DNA of 64,000 nucleotides from JBFWRK01 sp050248955 (GTDB lineage: Bacteria > Actinomycetota > Acidimicrobiia > Acidimicrobiales > Ilumatobacteraceae), in the NCBI GenBank assembly GCA_050248955.1, contig JBFWRK010000003.1:124001-188000 (forward strand), given 5' to 3'. The position numbers and the translations under genes were made by a program. Below the pieces are notes generated by a model that made no database searches, was not told where the DNA came from, and was given only the letters and a program-made list of their open reading frames with translations. Below are positions 55,613 through 63,925 of the stretch, piece by piece. Each line of letters opens with the position of its first letter. Position 1 is the stretch's first letter.

Positions 55613-56041
55613 ATGAGGCTCGCCGAAAATGAGGCGCGGGCGCGGCTGGCGGCGCTCGACCACGGGATCCTGTGCACGGTGCACGCCGAGCGGGGCGTCG
55701 ACGCCGTGCCCGTCACGTACGTGGCGGACGAGGACGGCTACGTGGGCGTGCCCGTCGACCGGGTGAAGCCAAAGGCCTCGTCGCGGCTACAGCGGGAGCG
55801 GAACCTGGAGGCGGATCCGCGGGCCACGCTGCTGGTCGAGCACTGGGACCGCGACGACTGGTCTCGGCTCTGGTGGGCGCGGGCCGAGCTGCGCTGGCAG
55901 GGCGACGCAGCCGCCGGCCGGGCGGCGGCCCTGGCCGCCCGGCTGGCCGGGCGCTACCCGCAGTACCGGGACCAGCCCTTCGACCGGGTGCTGGTGCTGC
56001 GCATCGTCGGCGTGGCCGGCTGGGCCGCCGCCACCAGCTGA
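55613..56041 (+). CDS. F420-dependent PPOX-class protein
   Basis: The 142-residue protein is a small split-barrel protein with LAALDHGILCTVHAERGVDAVPVTYVAD, VDRVKPKASSRLQRERNLEADPRATLLVEHWD and WARAELRW, which matches the F420-binding PPOX subclass. The lysine/arginine run binds the deazaflavin phosphate tail. The ATG at 55613 fits. It is divergent from the acyl-CoA ligase gene; F420 use agrees with the nearby LLM oxidoreductase. Confidence 0.82.
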   Translation: MRLAENEARARLAALDHGILCTVHAERGVDAVPVTYVADEDGYVGVPVDRVKPKASSRLQRERNLEADPRATLLVEHWDRDDWSRLWWARAELRWQGDAAAGRAAALAARLAGRYPQYRDQPFDRVLVLRIVGVAGWAAATS

Positions 56042-56120
56042 TCCTGTGCCGTCAGCCGCCGAACGTGCCCAGCACGTCCCCGGCGGCGGAACCTCTCCCA
56101 GGGTGCGTGGCCATAACTGC

Positions 56121-56178
56121 CAACAGGACTTGACAGTTCTTAAGATGTGGAGCTATAAGAAGGTGCATAGTCCTGTTG
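56121..56178 (+). promoter_or_regulatory. hsp20 promoter framed by a perfect 10-bp inverted repeat
   Basis: TTGACA (56130-56135) and TATAAG (56154-56159) form a promoter with an 18-base spacer, 47 bp before the hsp20 start. CAACAGGACT (56121-56130) and AGTCCTGTTG (56169-56178) are perfect inverted arms on either side. Within them CTTGA-N6-TTAAG (56129-56144) resembles a weak HAIR-type HspR site. HspR encoded in the operon is the likely binder. Confidence 0.6.
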
Positions 56179-56205
56179 TGACAAGACGAGAGGAGATCAC
56201 GAGCC

Positions 56206-56676
56206 ATGTTGATGCGTACCGACCCGTTCCGTGAGCTCGACCGGGTCGCCCAGCAGGTGTTCGGCACGGCGGCCCGCCCGGCGGTGATGCCCATCGACGC
56301 GTACCGCAAGGGCGACGAGTTCGTCGTCCTGTTCGATCTGCCCGGGTGCGATCCGGCCTCGATGAGCTTGACGGTGGAACGCAACGTGTTGACGGTGCAC
56401 GCCGAGCGCAATCGGCCCAGCGACGACGACGTCGAGCTGCTGATCGGCGAGCGGCCGACCGGCACCTTCAGCCGGCAGTTGTTCCTTGCCGACACGTTGG
56501 ACAGCGAGCGCATTGCCGCCGACTACACCGATGGCGTGCTCCGGCTCCGGGTGCCGGTCAAGGAGCAGGCCAAGCCCCGCCGAGTCGACATCTCGGTCGG
56601 TGGCAGCCAGACGACACCGATCGAGGCCAGCTCGCGCGACGTGTCGTCTGAGCCTGTCGGCGCCGGCGTGTCGTGA
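56206..56676 (+). CDS. Hsp20 small heat-shock protein
   Basis: The 156-residue chaperone has an alpha-crystallin domain: MRTDPFRELDRVAQQVFG at the start, VMPIDAYRKGDEFVVLFDLPG, SLTVERNVLTVHAERN and the C-terminal ADYTDGVLRLRVPVKEQAKPR (key GVLRLRVPV). It holds unfolding proteins in the cytoplasm. The ATG at 56206 follows GAGGAG by 13 bases. It overlaps hspR by GTGA. Confidence 0.95.
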   Translation: MLMRTDPFRELDRVAQQVFGTAARPAVMPIDAYRKGDEFVVLFDLPGCDPASMSLTVERNVLTVHAERNRPSDDDVELLIGERPTGTFSRQLFLADTLDSERIAADYTDGVLRLRVPVKEQAKPRRVDISVGGSQTTPIEASSRDVSSEPVGAGVS

Positions 56677-57041
56677 GCCGCCCGAGCGGGGCGGCGCCGT
56701 CGAGCGCGAGCCGAGCCCATCGACAGGTCACCGTCCCCGAGGACGTCGCCCCGCTCTTCACGGTCAGCCAGGCCGCGGCGCTGCTCGACATGCAGCCCGC
56801 GTTCATCCGCCGCCTCGACACCGAAGGGGTCGTCTGCCCGGCCCGTTCGACGGGCGGGCAGCGGCGTTACAGCCGTGTCGAGCTGAACCATATCGCGGCG
56901 CTCGCCGCGCTGATGAGCGAAGGCATGACCCTGGTCGGCGCCCAACGAATCATCGAGCTCGAGAACGAGGTCGCCGAGCTCCGCCGGCAACTGGACCGTC
57001 GAGACGAGCACTCGAACCCGGGAGCGCCGGCGACAGGCTGA
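56673..57041 (+). CDS. hspR: MerR-family heat-shock repressor HspR
   Basis: The 122-residue protein has the MerR DNA-binding domain: LFTVSQAAALLDMQPAFIRRLDTEGVVCPARSTGGQRRYSRVELNHI (key MQPAFIRRLDTEG and GGQRRYS), then a helix with NEVAELRRQLDRR. HspR represses hsp20 and dnaK operons through HAIR-like repeats. It is the second gene of the hsp20 operon (GTGA overlap), so it probably autoregulates through the promoter dyads upstream. Confidence 0.9.
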   Translation: MSRPSGAAPSSASRAHRQVTVPEDVAPLFTVSQAAALLDMQPAFIRRLDTEGVVCPARSTGGQRRYSRVELNHIAALAALMSEGMTLVGAQRIIELENEVAELRRQLDRRDEHSNPGAPATG

Positions 57042-57235
57042 CTCGCCGCCCGCCCGGGCGCAGTCATCGCGGCCCAGCTACCCGACTCGGGCAGGGTTTG
57101 TGATCGCCGGCGATCGAAGACGCTGACCAGGACGGGGTTCGCCCACGGGACGCCGGCCTCGCCTCGCAGCGCATCGCCGACGAGCGCGTGTCCGGGGGCA
57201 GATCACACTGGTGTTCGCGTCCACGAGGAGACCAG

Positions 57236-58402
57236 ATGAACACCACGGAGTTCGGGCACCAACTGATCGAGTGGCGGCACCACCTCCACCGTCACCCCGA
57301 GACCGGCTTCGACGAGACCGGCACCGCTGAGTTCATCGCCCACGAGCTCCTCGCGCTCGGGCTGGACGTGCACCGCGGCATCGGTGGTACCGGCGTCGTC
57401 GCGAACCTGCGCGTCGGATCCGGGGCCGGTGCGATCGGACTGCGCGCCGACATGGACGCGCTGCCGATCACCGAAGACCCGACGGACCGGCCGCACGCGT
57501 CGGTCAACGTGGGCTGCATGCACGCCTGCGGGCACGACGGCCACATGGCGATGCTGCTCGGCGCAGCCCGCCTGCTCGTCGAGCGGCCCGACTTCGACGG
57601 CACGGTGAGGTTCATCTTCCAACCCGCTGAGGAACACGGCCGCGGCGCCGTCGCGATGATGGAGGACGGCCTGTTCGAGCGCTTCCCCGTCGATGAGATC
57701 TACGGCGTGCACAACATGCCGGGCCTGCCAGCCGGACACATCGCGACGCGCAGCGGCGGCATCATGGCGAGCGAGGACAACTTCGTGATCCGCATCACCG
57801 GTCGCGGAGGCCACGCCGCACGACCGCAGATCACCATCGACCCGCTCGTGATCGGCGCGGAGATCGTCGTTGCACTGCAGACCGTCGTCTCCCGATCGTT
57901 GGACCCGGGCGAGCCGGCGGTCATCTCCTGCACCGAGTTCATCACCGACGGCATCCGCAACGCGATCCCCACCCACGTCACGATCAAGGGCGACACGCGC
58001 AGCTACTCATCGGACGTGCAAGCGCTCCTCGAGCGTCGGATGCGTGAGATCGCCTCCGGGATCTGCGCCGCGCACGGCGCCGAATGCGAGGTCGAGTACA
58101 CCCACGAGTTCGCCCCGACCGTCAACTGGTCGCAGTGCGTGCCCGTTGCAGCCGCGGCAGCAGCAGCGGTCGTCGGTGTCGATCATGTCGACGACCAGAC
58201 CCCGCCGATCATGGCCTCCGAGGACTTCGGTGCGTTCCTGCGCGTCGTTCCCGGCGCGTTCGTGTTCATCGGCAACGGTGAGCTCGACACGCCGGGCGGC
58301 GTTTCCCTGCACCATTCGAGCTACGACTTCAACGACAGGGTCCTGCCCGTCGGGGCAGCCTTCCTCGCGGAGATCGCGCGAACACGTCTCCCCATGAGCT
58401 GA
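57236..58402 (+). CDS. M20 family amidohydrolase (IAA-amino acid hydrolase type)
   Basis: The 388-residue zinc or manganese amidohydrolase has HHLHRHPETGFDETGTAEFI, IGLRADMDALPITE, the metal site CMHACGHDGHMAMLLGAA, FQPAEEHGRGAVAMM, YGVHNMPGLPAGHIA, the dimerisation domain RITGRGGHAARPQ and the final LHHSSYDFND. It cleaves N-acyl amino acids. The ATG at 57236 follows GAGGAG by 5 bases. It is convergent with the following TetR gene. Confidence 0.93.
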   Translation: MNTTEFGHQLIEWRHHLHRHPETGFDETGTAEFIAHELLALGLDVHRGIGGTGVVANLRVGSGAGAIGLRADMDALPITEDPTDRPHASVNVGCMHACGHDGHMAMLLGAARLLVERPDFDGTVRFIFQPAEEHGRGAVAMMEDGLFERFPVDEIYGVHNMPGLPAGHIATRSGGIMASEDNFVIRITGRGGHAARPQITIDPLVIGAEIVVALQTVVSRSLDPGEPAVISCTEFITDGIRNAIPTHVTIKGDTRSYSSDVQALLERRMREIASGICAAHGAECEVEYTHEFAPTVNWSQCVPVAAAAAAAVVGVDHVDDQTPPIMASEDFGAFLRVVPGAFVFIGNGELDTPGGVSLHHSSYDFNDRVLPVGAAFLAEIARTRLPMS

Positions 58403-58455
58403 CCGACCATGCCTGCGGACCGGGCCGATCGATGGCGGCGGCCGGCAGTCCGGAG

Positions 58456-59094
58456 TCAGGCTGTCGGATTGCCGGTGATGCCTGCGAGAACGGCGCGCAT
58501 CGCGCTTGCTGACGTGTCTCGGGCGGCGCGTGGATCGGCTGCGTTGGCGATGAACAGCGCGGCTTCGTCGACGGCTGCGAGGAGGATGTGGGCGAGCGCG
58601 TCGATGGGTTGGGGTGCGAGGGTTCCTTCGTCGATCGCGTCGGCGAGGAGCTGGCGGATGACGCCGAGGCCATAGCGGGCCTCGAGTGCGCGCCACTCCT
58701 GCCAGCCGAGCACGGCCGGCCCGTCGATCAGCAGCACCCGCTGGACCTCCGGGGTGAGCGAGGCGTCGAGGAACCCGAGCAATGCCATCTGCAGACGGCC
58801 GAGCGCGTCGGCCGGGCGGCTCGTCCCGGCAGCGGAGGCGAGCAGGTCGTCTTCGACCGCCTCGAAGACGGCCAGGAACAGCGCCTTCTTGTCAGCGAAG
58901 TGGTGATAGAGCGCACCGCGCGTGACCTCGGCCTCGCGGACGATCTCCTCGGTGCCGGTGTCGAAGTAGCCCTTCGCCACGAACAGTCGTCGGCCTGCCG
59001 CCACCAGGGCGGCACGTGTCGCCAGGGCGCGCTCCGCGACCTGTGCCGACCTCACCGTGGTCCGGTTGACGGCAGGGCTTTGACGCTTCGACAC
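58456..59094 (-). CDS. TetR-family regulator
   Basis: The 212-residue protein has the TetR DNA-binding motif (RLFVAKGYFDTGTEEIVREAEVTRGALYHHFADKKALFLAVF, key TRGALYHHFADK) and a C-terminal ligand domain (LLIDGPAVLGWQEWRALEARYG). The start is GTG at 59092-59094. A perfect 9-bp dyad at 59109-59129 lies between it and the divergent SnoaL gene, an operator for both. Confidence 0.9.
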   Translation of the reverse strand: MSKRQSPAVNRTTVRSAQVAERALATRAALVAAGRRLFVAKGYFDTGTEEIVREAEVTRGALYHHFADKKALFLAVFEAVEDDLLASAAGTSRPADALGRLQMALLGFLDASLTPEVQRVLLIDGPAVLGWQEWRALEARYGLGVIRQLLADAIDEGTLAPQPIDALAHILLAAVDEAALFIANAADPRAARDTSASAMRAVLAGITGNPTA

Positions 59095-59108
59095 ACCAGC
59101 AGTATCGT

Positions 59109-59129
59109 CGACATACAGATTGTATGTCG
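59109..59129. promoter_or_regulatory. TetR operator candidate CGACATACA-GAT-TGTATGTCG
   Basis: The 9-base arms are perfect inverted repeats around a 3-base spacer, centred in the 62-bp region between the divergent tetR and SnoaL genes. It begins 15 bases upstream of the tetR GTG. Confidence 0.75.
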
Positions 59130-59156
59130 GATGGGTTCACGAGCGAGGGGTGTGTG

Positions 59157-59564
59157 ATGTCGGACCAGGTGGCGATGGTGCAGGAGCTCTGCGATCTGAT
59201 GGTGCGGCGCGACGCAGAGGCGTTGCGCCGGTTCTTCACCGATGACGCCGTGTACCAGAACTGCGGGATGCCGGCGACGGTCGGGGTGGATGCGATCGTG
59301 CAGAACCTCGCCGGTCAGTTCGGGATGTTCCCCGACTCCTACGAGTACATCACCAAGAACATCGCCGGGAACGGTGACGTCGTGCTCACCGAACGCCTCG
59401 ACCTCATCCGAACACCCAGTGGCGTGCAAGGCGTGCCGGTGATGGGCACGTTCGTGCTGCGCGACGGCAAGATCGCACGTTGGACCGACTACTGGGACAC
59501 CGGGCTCCCGATGAAGATGATGACCGGCGAGGACGTCTCGACACTGGTGCCGGTGAGCTACTGA
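59157..59564 (+). CDS. SnoaL-like/limonene-epoxide hydrolase-like protein
   Basis: The 135-residue protein has the NTF2-like fold: MVQELCDLMVRRDAEALRRFFTDDAVYQNCGM and FVLRDGKIARWTDYWD. The latter is typical of SnoaL and limonene-1,2-epoxide hydrolase relatives. The ATG at 59157 follows GAGGGG. It is divergent from TetR and under the dyad operator. The substrate is unknown. Confidence 0.82.
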   Translation: MSDQVAMVQELCDLMVRRDAEALRRFFTDDAVYQNCGMPATVGVDAIVQNLAGQFGMFPDSYEYITKNIAGNGDVVLTERLDLIRTPSGVQGVPVMGTFVLRDGKIARWTDYWDTGLPMKMMTGEDVSTLVPVSY

Positions 59565-59591
59565 TCCGCTCGTACGCTCGGCAGAGATCAC

Positions 59592-59605
59592 TCAATAAAG
59601 GTTGA
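59592..59605 (+). promoter_or_regulatory. ArsR-type operator candidate TCAA-N6-TTGA
   Basis: A short inverted repeat in an AT-rich stretch (CAATAAAGGTTGACTCATAA region) sits 12 bases before the chosen start of the ArsR-phosphatase fusion gene. AT-rich dyads at this spot are usual for ArsR autoregulation. Confidence 0.4.
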
Positions 59606-59616
59606 CTCATAACGGT

Positions 59617-60303
59617 GTGACCGATACCGTGCGACACGTGCCGATCGATCCTGCCGTCCGAGCAGCGCGTCATGCTGCGCTGGGTGATCCGGTGCGGTTG
59701 TCGATGGTCGACGAGCTCGCCGTCTCCGATCGGGCACCGGTCGAGCTGCGCAGGCGGTTCGGGCTCGAGTCGAACCTGCTGGCACATCATCTCGACGTGC
59801 TGGAGGACGTCGGCCTGATCGTGCGGTCGCGGTCGAGCGGTGATGGCCGTCGTCGGTACGTCCACCTGCTGCGTGATGCCCTGGACGGTCTGCTCCCCGG
59901 TGGTCAGGTGGCGCCCGGTCGAGCGTTGTTCGTCTGCACGCGCAACTCGGCGCGCAGCCAGTTGGCCGCCGCGTTGTGGCGCTCGATCACCGGGGCACCA
60001 GCCGAGTCGGCGGGCACGCATCCTGCCGGTCGCATCCATCCCGGTGCCGTCGCCGCCGCCCGCCGCGCCCACCTCGACCTCGGGGTAGCACTACCGAGGT
60101 CGCTCGCCGAGGTCGGCACGATGCCACCGATCGTGGTCACGGTGTGCGACCAGGCGCACGAGGAGCTCGACGGTCCCGGCGGCTGGCTCCACTGGTCGAT
60201 CCCGGATCCAGTGCCGCAGGCGAGCCGCGCCGCGTTCGATGCCGCGCTGGCCGAGCTTCGTCAGCGGATCGATGCCGTCGTCGCCGATGGGGAGCGGCGA
60301 TGA
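59617..60303 (+). CDS. ArsR-type regulator fused to a low-molecular-weight phosphatase domain
   Basis: The 228-residue protein joins an ArsR winged helix (residues about 5-85: RAARHAALGDPVRLSMVDELA, FGLESNLLAHHLDVLEDVGLIVRSRS) to an arsenate-reductase-like LMW-PTP domain. That domain (about 100-228) has the P-loop RALFVCTRNSARSQLAAAL, containing the C-x5-R-S loop, and PPIVVTVCDQAHEEL with the acid region. The GTG at 59617 is chosen; a TTG at 59602 is an alternative. It is followed by arsC. Such fusions regulate and perhaps take part in arsenate handling. Confidence 0.88.
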   Translation: MTDTVRHVPIDPAVRAARHAALGDPVRLSMVDELAVSDRAPVELRRRFGLESNLLAHHLDVLEDVGLIVRSRSSGDGRRRYVHLLRDALDGLLPGGQVAPGRALFVCTRNSARSQLAAALWRSITGAPAESAGTHPAGRIHPGAVAAARRAHLDLGVALPRSLAEVGTMPPIVVTVCDQAHEELDGPGGWLHWSIPDPVPQASRAAFDAALAELRQRIDAVVADGERR

Positions 60304-60357
60304 GCCACCGGAGCCGACCTACTGCCGTCACCACTCGTCTGAACGGAGACCATGATC

Positions 60358-61026
60358 ATGCACAACCCCAATCTCGATGCGCTGTCGCTCGAACAGCAGC
60401 ACCTCGTCCGCCGCGCTGCGGCCACGCTGGAGCGCGAGTTCGGGGGAACGTTCGGCCGTGAGACGGTCGAGCGGTTCATTGCCGATTCGCTCGAGCAGCT
60501 CGTGCCGAGCGCAACGGTGACGACCTTCTTACCGCTGCTCACGGAGCGCTTCGCACGTGAACGACTCCGTGCCCTCGCCAAGGTCGAGGGACTCGGTTCA
60601 TCCACGCCAGGTGTGCTGTTCCTGTGCGTGCACAACGCGGGCCGATCGCAGATGGCTGCCGGCTGGCTGCGTCACCTCGCAGGCGAACGGGTCATGGTGT
60701 GGTCCGGCGGTTCGGAACCGGCATCGCAAGTCAACGCCGCGGCCGTCGCAGCAATGGCCGAAGTGGGCATCGACATCACCGCCGAGTTTCCCAAGCCGTG
60801 GACCGACGAGATCGTCCGTGCGGCGGACGTCGTGGTCACCATGGGATGCGGCGACGCCTGCCCGCTCTACCCCGGGAAGCGCTACGAGGACTGGGAGCTG
60901 ACAGACCCGGCCGGGCTCGACGTCGAGTCGGTTCGGCTGATCCGCGACGAGATCCGAGAACGGGTCGAGACGCTGGTGGCGTCGCTCGGCATCGAGCAGA
61001 CCCTGCAAGGCCGCTCGACTCGTTGA
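60358..61026 (+). CDS. arsC: Arsenate reductase, mycothiol/low-molecular-weight-phosphatase type
   Basis: The 222-residue protein has an N-terminal helical bundle (LEQQHLVRRAAATLEREFGG, FIADSLEQL) and a C-terminal LMW-PTP arsenate reductase domain. The active-site loop is VLFLCVHNAGRSQMAAGWL (C-x5-R), followed by GGSEPASQVNAAAVAAM and VVTMGCGDACPLYPGKRYEDW with extra cysteines. The helical N-terminus is typical of the mycobacterial and corynebacterial-type enzyme. The ATG at 60358 has GGAG 9 bases upstream; the ATG at 60352 is too close. It is in one unit with the ArsR fusion. Confidence 0.87.
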   Translation: MHNPNLDALSLEQQHLVRRAAATLEREFGGTFGRETVERFIADSLEQLVPSATVTTFLPLLTERFARERLRALAKVEGLGSSTPGVLFLCVHNAGRSQMAAGWLRHLAGERVMVWSGGSEPASQVNAAAVAAMAEVGIDITAEFPKPWTDEIVRAADVVVTMGCGDACPLYPGKRYEDWELTDPAGLDVESVRLIRDEIRERVETLVASLGIEQTLQGRSTR

Positions 61027-61031
61027 GTCAG

Positions 61032-61043
61032 GCAGCCGGCTGC
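61032..61043. terminator. Palindrome after arsC
   Basis: GCAGCCGGCTGC is a 12-bp perfect palindrome 6 bases after the arsC stop. It may form a short terminator hairpin before the thiolase gene. Confidence 0.35.
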
Positions 61044-61113
61044 ACGATGTCCCCATTGCTACCGGCGGACCCCGGCTCGGTACCGTGAGAGAACCCGGTC
61101 CAGGAGGCAGCCC

Positions 61114-62298
61114 ATGTCAGACGTCGTCATCATCGAAGCGGTCCGCTCCGCGATCGGCAAGCGCAGCGGCAGCTTGTCGCTGATCGACCCGGTCGAGCTG
61201 CTCGGCGACGTCCAGGCCGGCCTGATCGCCCAGACCGGGATCGATCCCGGCGACGTCGGCCACGTGCTCGGCGGTTGCATCAACCAGCTCGGCAACCAGG
61301 CGGCCAACGTCACGCGCAACGCTTGGTTGGGTGCCGGGCTCCCGCTCGAGGTACCTGCCGCCACGGTGCAGTCGCAGTGCGGCTCGTCCCAGGAGGCCCA
61401 CACCCTCGCCCACGCGATGGTGGCGAGCGGCCTCGCCGACGTGGCGGTCGCCTGCGGCATCGAGTCGATGAGTCGCATCCCGATCGGCGCGACGTTCCCG
61501 CCGGACTCCCCGTACGGGTCTCCTCGCGGCGGTCGCTACGCGACGCGCTACGAGCCGACGACGCAGTTCGAGGCGTCCGACCGGATCGCCGAGCACTGGG
61601 GGTTCACCCGCGAGCGCCTCGAGGTCTACGCCAAGTCGTCGCAGGATCGCACTGCCGCGGCGTGGAACGAAGGACGCATGGACGGCCAGATCGTGCCGAT
61701 CAACGCGCCGGTGGCGGACGACGACGGCAACATCGTCGGCTCGAAGGTCTTCGATCGCGACGAGGCGATGCGGCCGACGACCCTCGAGGGGCTCGCCAAG
61801 CTCAAGCCCAACCTGAAGGATCGCGAGCCCGCGTTCCACACCGCCGGCACGTCGTCGCAGATCTCCGACGGCGCCAGCGCGGTGCTGATGGCGACGGCCG
61901 AGCGCGCCGAGCAGCTCGGCCTCCGGCCGAAGGCCCGGATCGTCAGCTCCGTACTGGCGGGCAGCGATCCCGTGTTCATGCTCACCGGACCGATTCCGGC
62001 GACCGAGCAGCTCCTCGAGCGATCCGGCCTGACGATCGACGACATCGACCTGTTCGAGATCAACGAGGCGTTCGCAGCGGTGGTACTGGCCTGGGCCAAG
62101 GAGACCGGTGCCGATCTCGATCGTACCAACGTCAACGGCGGGGCGATCGCCGTCGGGCACCCGCTCGGCGCCTCCGGCACGCTCCTCATCACGCGGGCCT
62201 TGCACGAGCTCGAGCGGATTGGTGGTCGCTACGCGCTGATCTCGATGTGCTGCGGCGGCGGACTCGGCACCGGCACGATCATCGAGCGCCTCCCCTGA
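61114..62298 (+). CDS. Acetyl-CoA acetyltransferase (thiolase II/FadA type)
   Basis: The 394-residue enzyme performs thiolytic cleavage of 3-ketoacyl-CoA. Motifs are VIIEAVRSAIGKRSG, the nucleophile cysteine in ATVQSQCGSSQEA, CGIESMSRIPIG, NVNGGAIAVGHPLGASG with the base histidine, and the second cysteine in SMCCGGGLGTGT. GGAGG precedes the ATG by 6 bases. It is followed by an overlapping SnoaL frame, which suggests joint use in a catabolic pathway. Confidence 0.93.
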   Translation: MSDVVIIEAVRSAIGKRSGSLSLIDPVELLGDVQAGLIAQTGIDPGDVGHVLGGCINQLGNQAANVTRNAWLGAGLPLEVPAATVQSQCGSSQEAHTLAHAMVASGLADVAVACGIESMSRIPIGATFPPDSPYGSPRGGRYATRYEPTTQFEASDRIAEHWGFTRERLEVYAKSSQDRTAAAWNEGRMDGQIVPINAPVADDDGNIVGSKVFDRDEAMRPTTLEGLAKLKPNLKDREPAFHTAGTSSQISDGASAVLMATAERAEQLGLRPKARIVSSVLAGSDPVFMLTGPIPATEQLLERSGLTIDDIDLFEINEAFAAVVLAWAKETGADLDRTNVNGGAIAVGHPLGASGTLLITRALHELERIGGRYALISMCCGGGLGTGTIIERLP

Positions 62299-62705
62299 GC
62301 GCGGAACAGGACGCGGCCGTCGTCAGGCAGCTGATCGATCTGGTCGGCGGCTTCGAGATCGACGCCGCCCTCGGGCTCGTCACCGACGACGTGATCCTCG
62401 AGTTCCCGTTCCGGGGCGACGGCGGTCCCCGCCGGCTGGAGGGCGACGAGGCCAAGGACTTCATCCGGGCGCTTCCCAAGCTCTTCTCGCAGATGCCGTT
62501 CCACGACGTGGTGGTCCACGGTCGGCTTCCGTCGGGAGACGTCGTGGCAGAGTACCGGAGCGAGGGGGTCACGCGTTCCGGACGGGCGTACCCGAACTCC
62601 TACGTCGGCTTCTTCGAGGTCCGCGACGGCCGGGTCAGGCGCTGGCGCGAGTACTTCGATCCGAACGTCGTCGCCGCGGCCTTCCCCGCTCGCCCGACGC
62701 CCTAG
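62295..62705 (+). CDS. SnoaL-like protein, apparent CTG start coupled to thiolase
   Basis: The 136-residue NTF2-like protein reads AAVVRQLIDLVGGFEIDAAL then EFPFRGDGGP, RALPKLFSQMPFHDVVVHGR and FFEVRDGRVRRWREYFDPN. The first helix is a normal part of the fold, yet no ATG, GTG or TTG lies before it in frame. The first triplet that can start is CTG at 62295, which overlaps the thiolase stop as CTGA, in the same way as the GTGA/ATGA overlaps of this genome. Its end overlaps the 3' end of the acyl-CoA dehydrogenase gene by 4 bases. Confidence 0.7.
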   Translation: MSAEQDAAVVRQLIDLVGGFEIDAALGLVTDDVILEFPFRGDGGPRRLEGDEAKDFIRALPKLFSQMPFHDVVVHGRLPSGDVVAEYRSEGVTRSGRAYPNSYVGFFEVRDGRVRRWREYFDPNVVAAAFPARPTP

Positions 62706-63925
62706 TTGTTGGGTTCGCGCGGGAGGCCGAGCACTCGCTCGCCGAGGATGTTGCGCTGCACCTCTGACGTTCCGGCGTAGATCGTGTCGGCGACACCGTT
62801 GTAGAGCGCACCGACCCACGACGCCGTCGAGTTCGGAGCGCCGGGATCGTCGGCTCGATAGCCGCGCAGTGGCGGGCGGCCTTCGAGGACCATCGCATGA
62901 GCGCCGAGGACGTCGATCGCGAGCCGCGTGACGTCCCGGTGGTACTCGGACCAGTGGAGCTTCGAGATCGACGCCTCGGGCCCGATGACGCCGGTGTTCA
63001 GCACCCCGGTGAGGATGCGGTACCCCAGGAACCGCATCGTCTCCACCCGCACATGTGCGTCGGCGATGCGGTCGCGGATCACGGGATCGTCGACGCGACC
63101 GAGGTCGCGCGCCATCCGGATCAGGCGATCGAGCTCGGCGCGGAAGAGCACCGGGTTGGTCGCGGCCTCGTCGCCGCGCTCCAGTGCGAGCACGCTGTTG
63201 GCGACCGCCCAGCCGTCGTTGACCTCGCCGATCACGTTGTCGACCGAGGTACGGGCGCCGTCGAGGAACACGGCGTTGAAGTCCGGCGAACCGCCGATCA
63301 TCCGAATCGGACGAACCTCGACACCCGGCTGATCCATCGGCACGAGCATGAACGTGAGACCGCGGTGCTTGGTCGCCGTGAGGTCGGTGCGGGCCAGCAC
63401 GAAGATCCAGTTCGCCTCACGGGCGCGGGTCTGCCAGATCTTCTGGCCGTCGAGCACCCATTCGTCGCCGTCGAGCGCGGCCTGCGTGCGCAAGCTGGCC
63501 AGATCGGAGCCACTGTCGGGCTCGGAGTAGCCCTGACACCAGACGTGCTCGCCCGAGAGGATCCGGGGCAGGAAGTGCTGCTTCTGCGCCTCGGAGCCCC
63601 AGCGGAGGAGCACGCCGCCGACCATCTTCATGCTGAAGTTGTCGTTGGGACCCATCGACGGCACGCCTGCTTTGGCCAGCTCCTCGACGAGCACGACCTG
63701 TTCGAGCTTCGACAGCCCGGCACCGCCGTACACACGTGGCCACGCGACGCCGAGCAGCCCGTGCTCGTGCAGCGTCGCCCGCCAGCGCGCGGTGAACGCC
63801 AGCGCCTCGTCGTGGGGCAGCGCGCCGATGCCCTGCCAGTCGGTTGGCAGATGCTCGGCGAGGAACGCCCGGACGCTCTTGCGGAACGCCTCGGCCTGGT
63901 CGGAGTAGCGGGGGTCCATCGTCAT
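62702..63925 (-). CDS. Acyl-CoA dehydrogenase
   Basis: The 407-residue flavoenzyme oxidises acyl-CoA to enoyl-CoA. It has FLAEHLPTDW, WPRVYGGAGLSKLEQVVLVEELA, GYSEPDSGSDLASLRTQA (FAD/substrate site), WVLDGQKIWQTRA, and the C-terminal YAGTSEVQRNILGERVLGLPR. The position of the catalytic base was not fixed. GGAG precedes the ATG by 3 bases, and the start overlaps the stop of the upstream partial gene as ATGA. It is convergent with the SnoaL gene. Confidence 0.93.
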   Translation of the reverse strand: MTMDPRYSDQAEAFRKSVRAFLAEHLPTDWQGIGALPHDEALAFTARWRATLHEHGLLGVAWPRVYGGAGLSKLEQVVLVEELAKAGVPSMGPNDNFSMKMVGGVLLRWGSEAQKQHFLPRILSGEHVWCQGYSEPDSGSDLASLRTQAALDGDEWVLDGQKIWQTRAREANWIFVLARTDLTATKHRGLTFMLVPMDQPGVEVRPIRMIGGSPDFNAVFLDGARTSVDNVIGEVNDGWAVANSVLALERGDEAATNPVLFRAELDRLIRMARDLGRVDDPVIRDRIADAHVRVETMRFLGYRILTGVLNTGVIGPEASISKLHWSEYHRDVTRLAIDVLGAHAMVLEGRPPLRGYRADDPGAPNSTASWVGALYNGVADTIYAGTSEVQRNILGERVLGLPREPNN

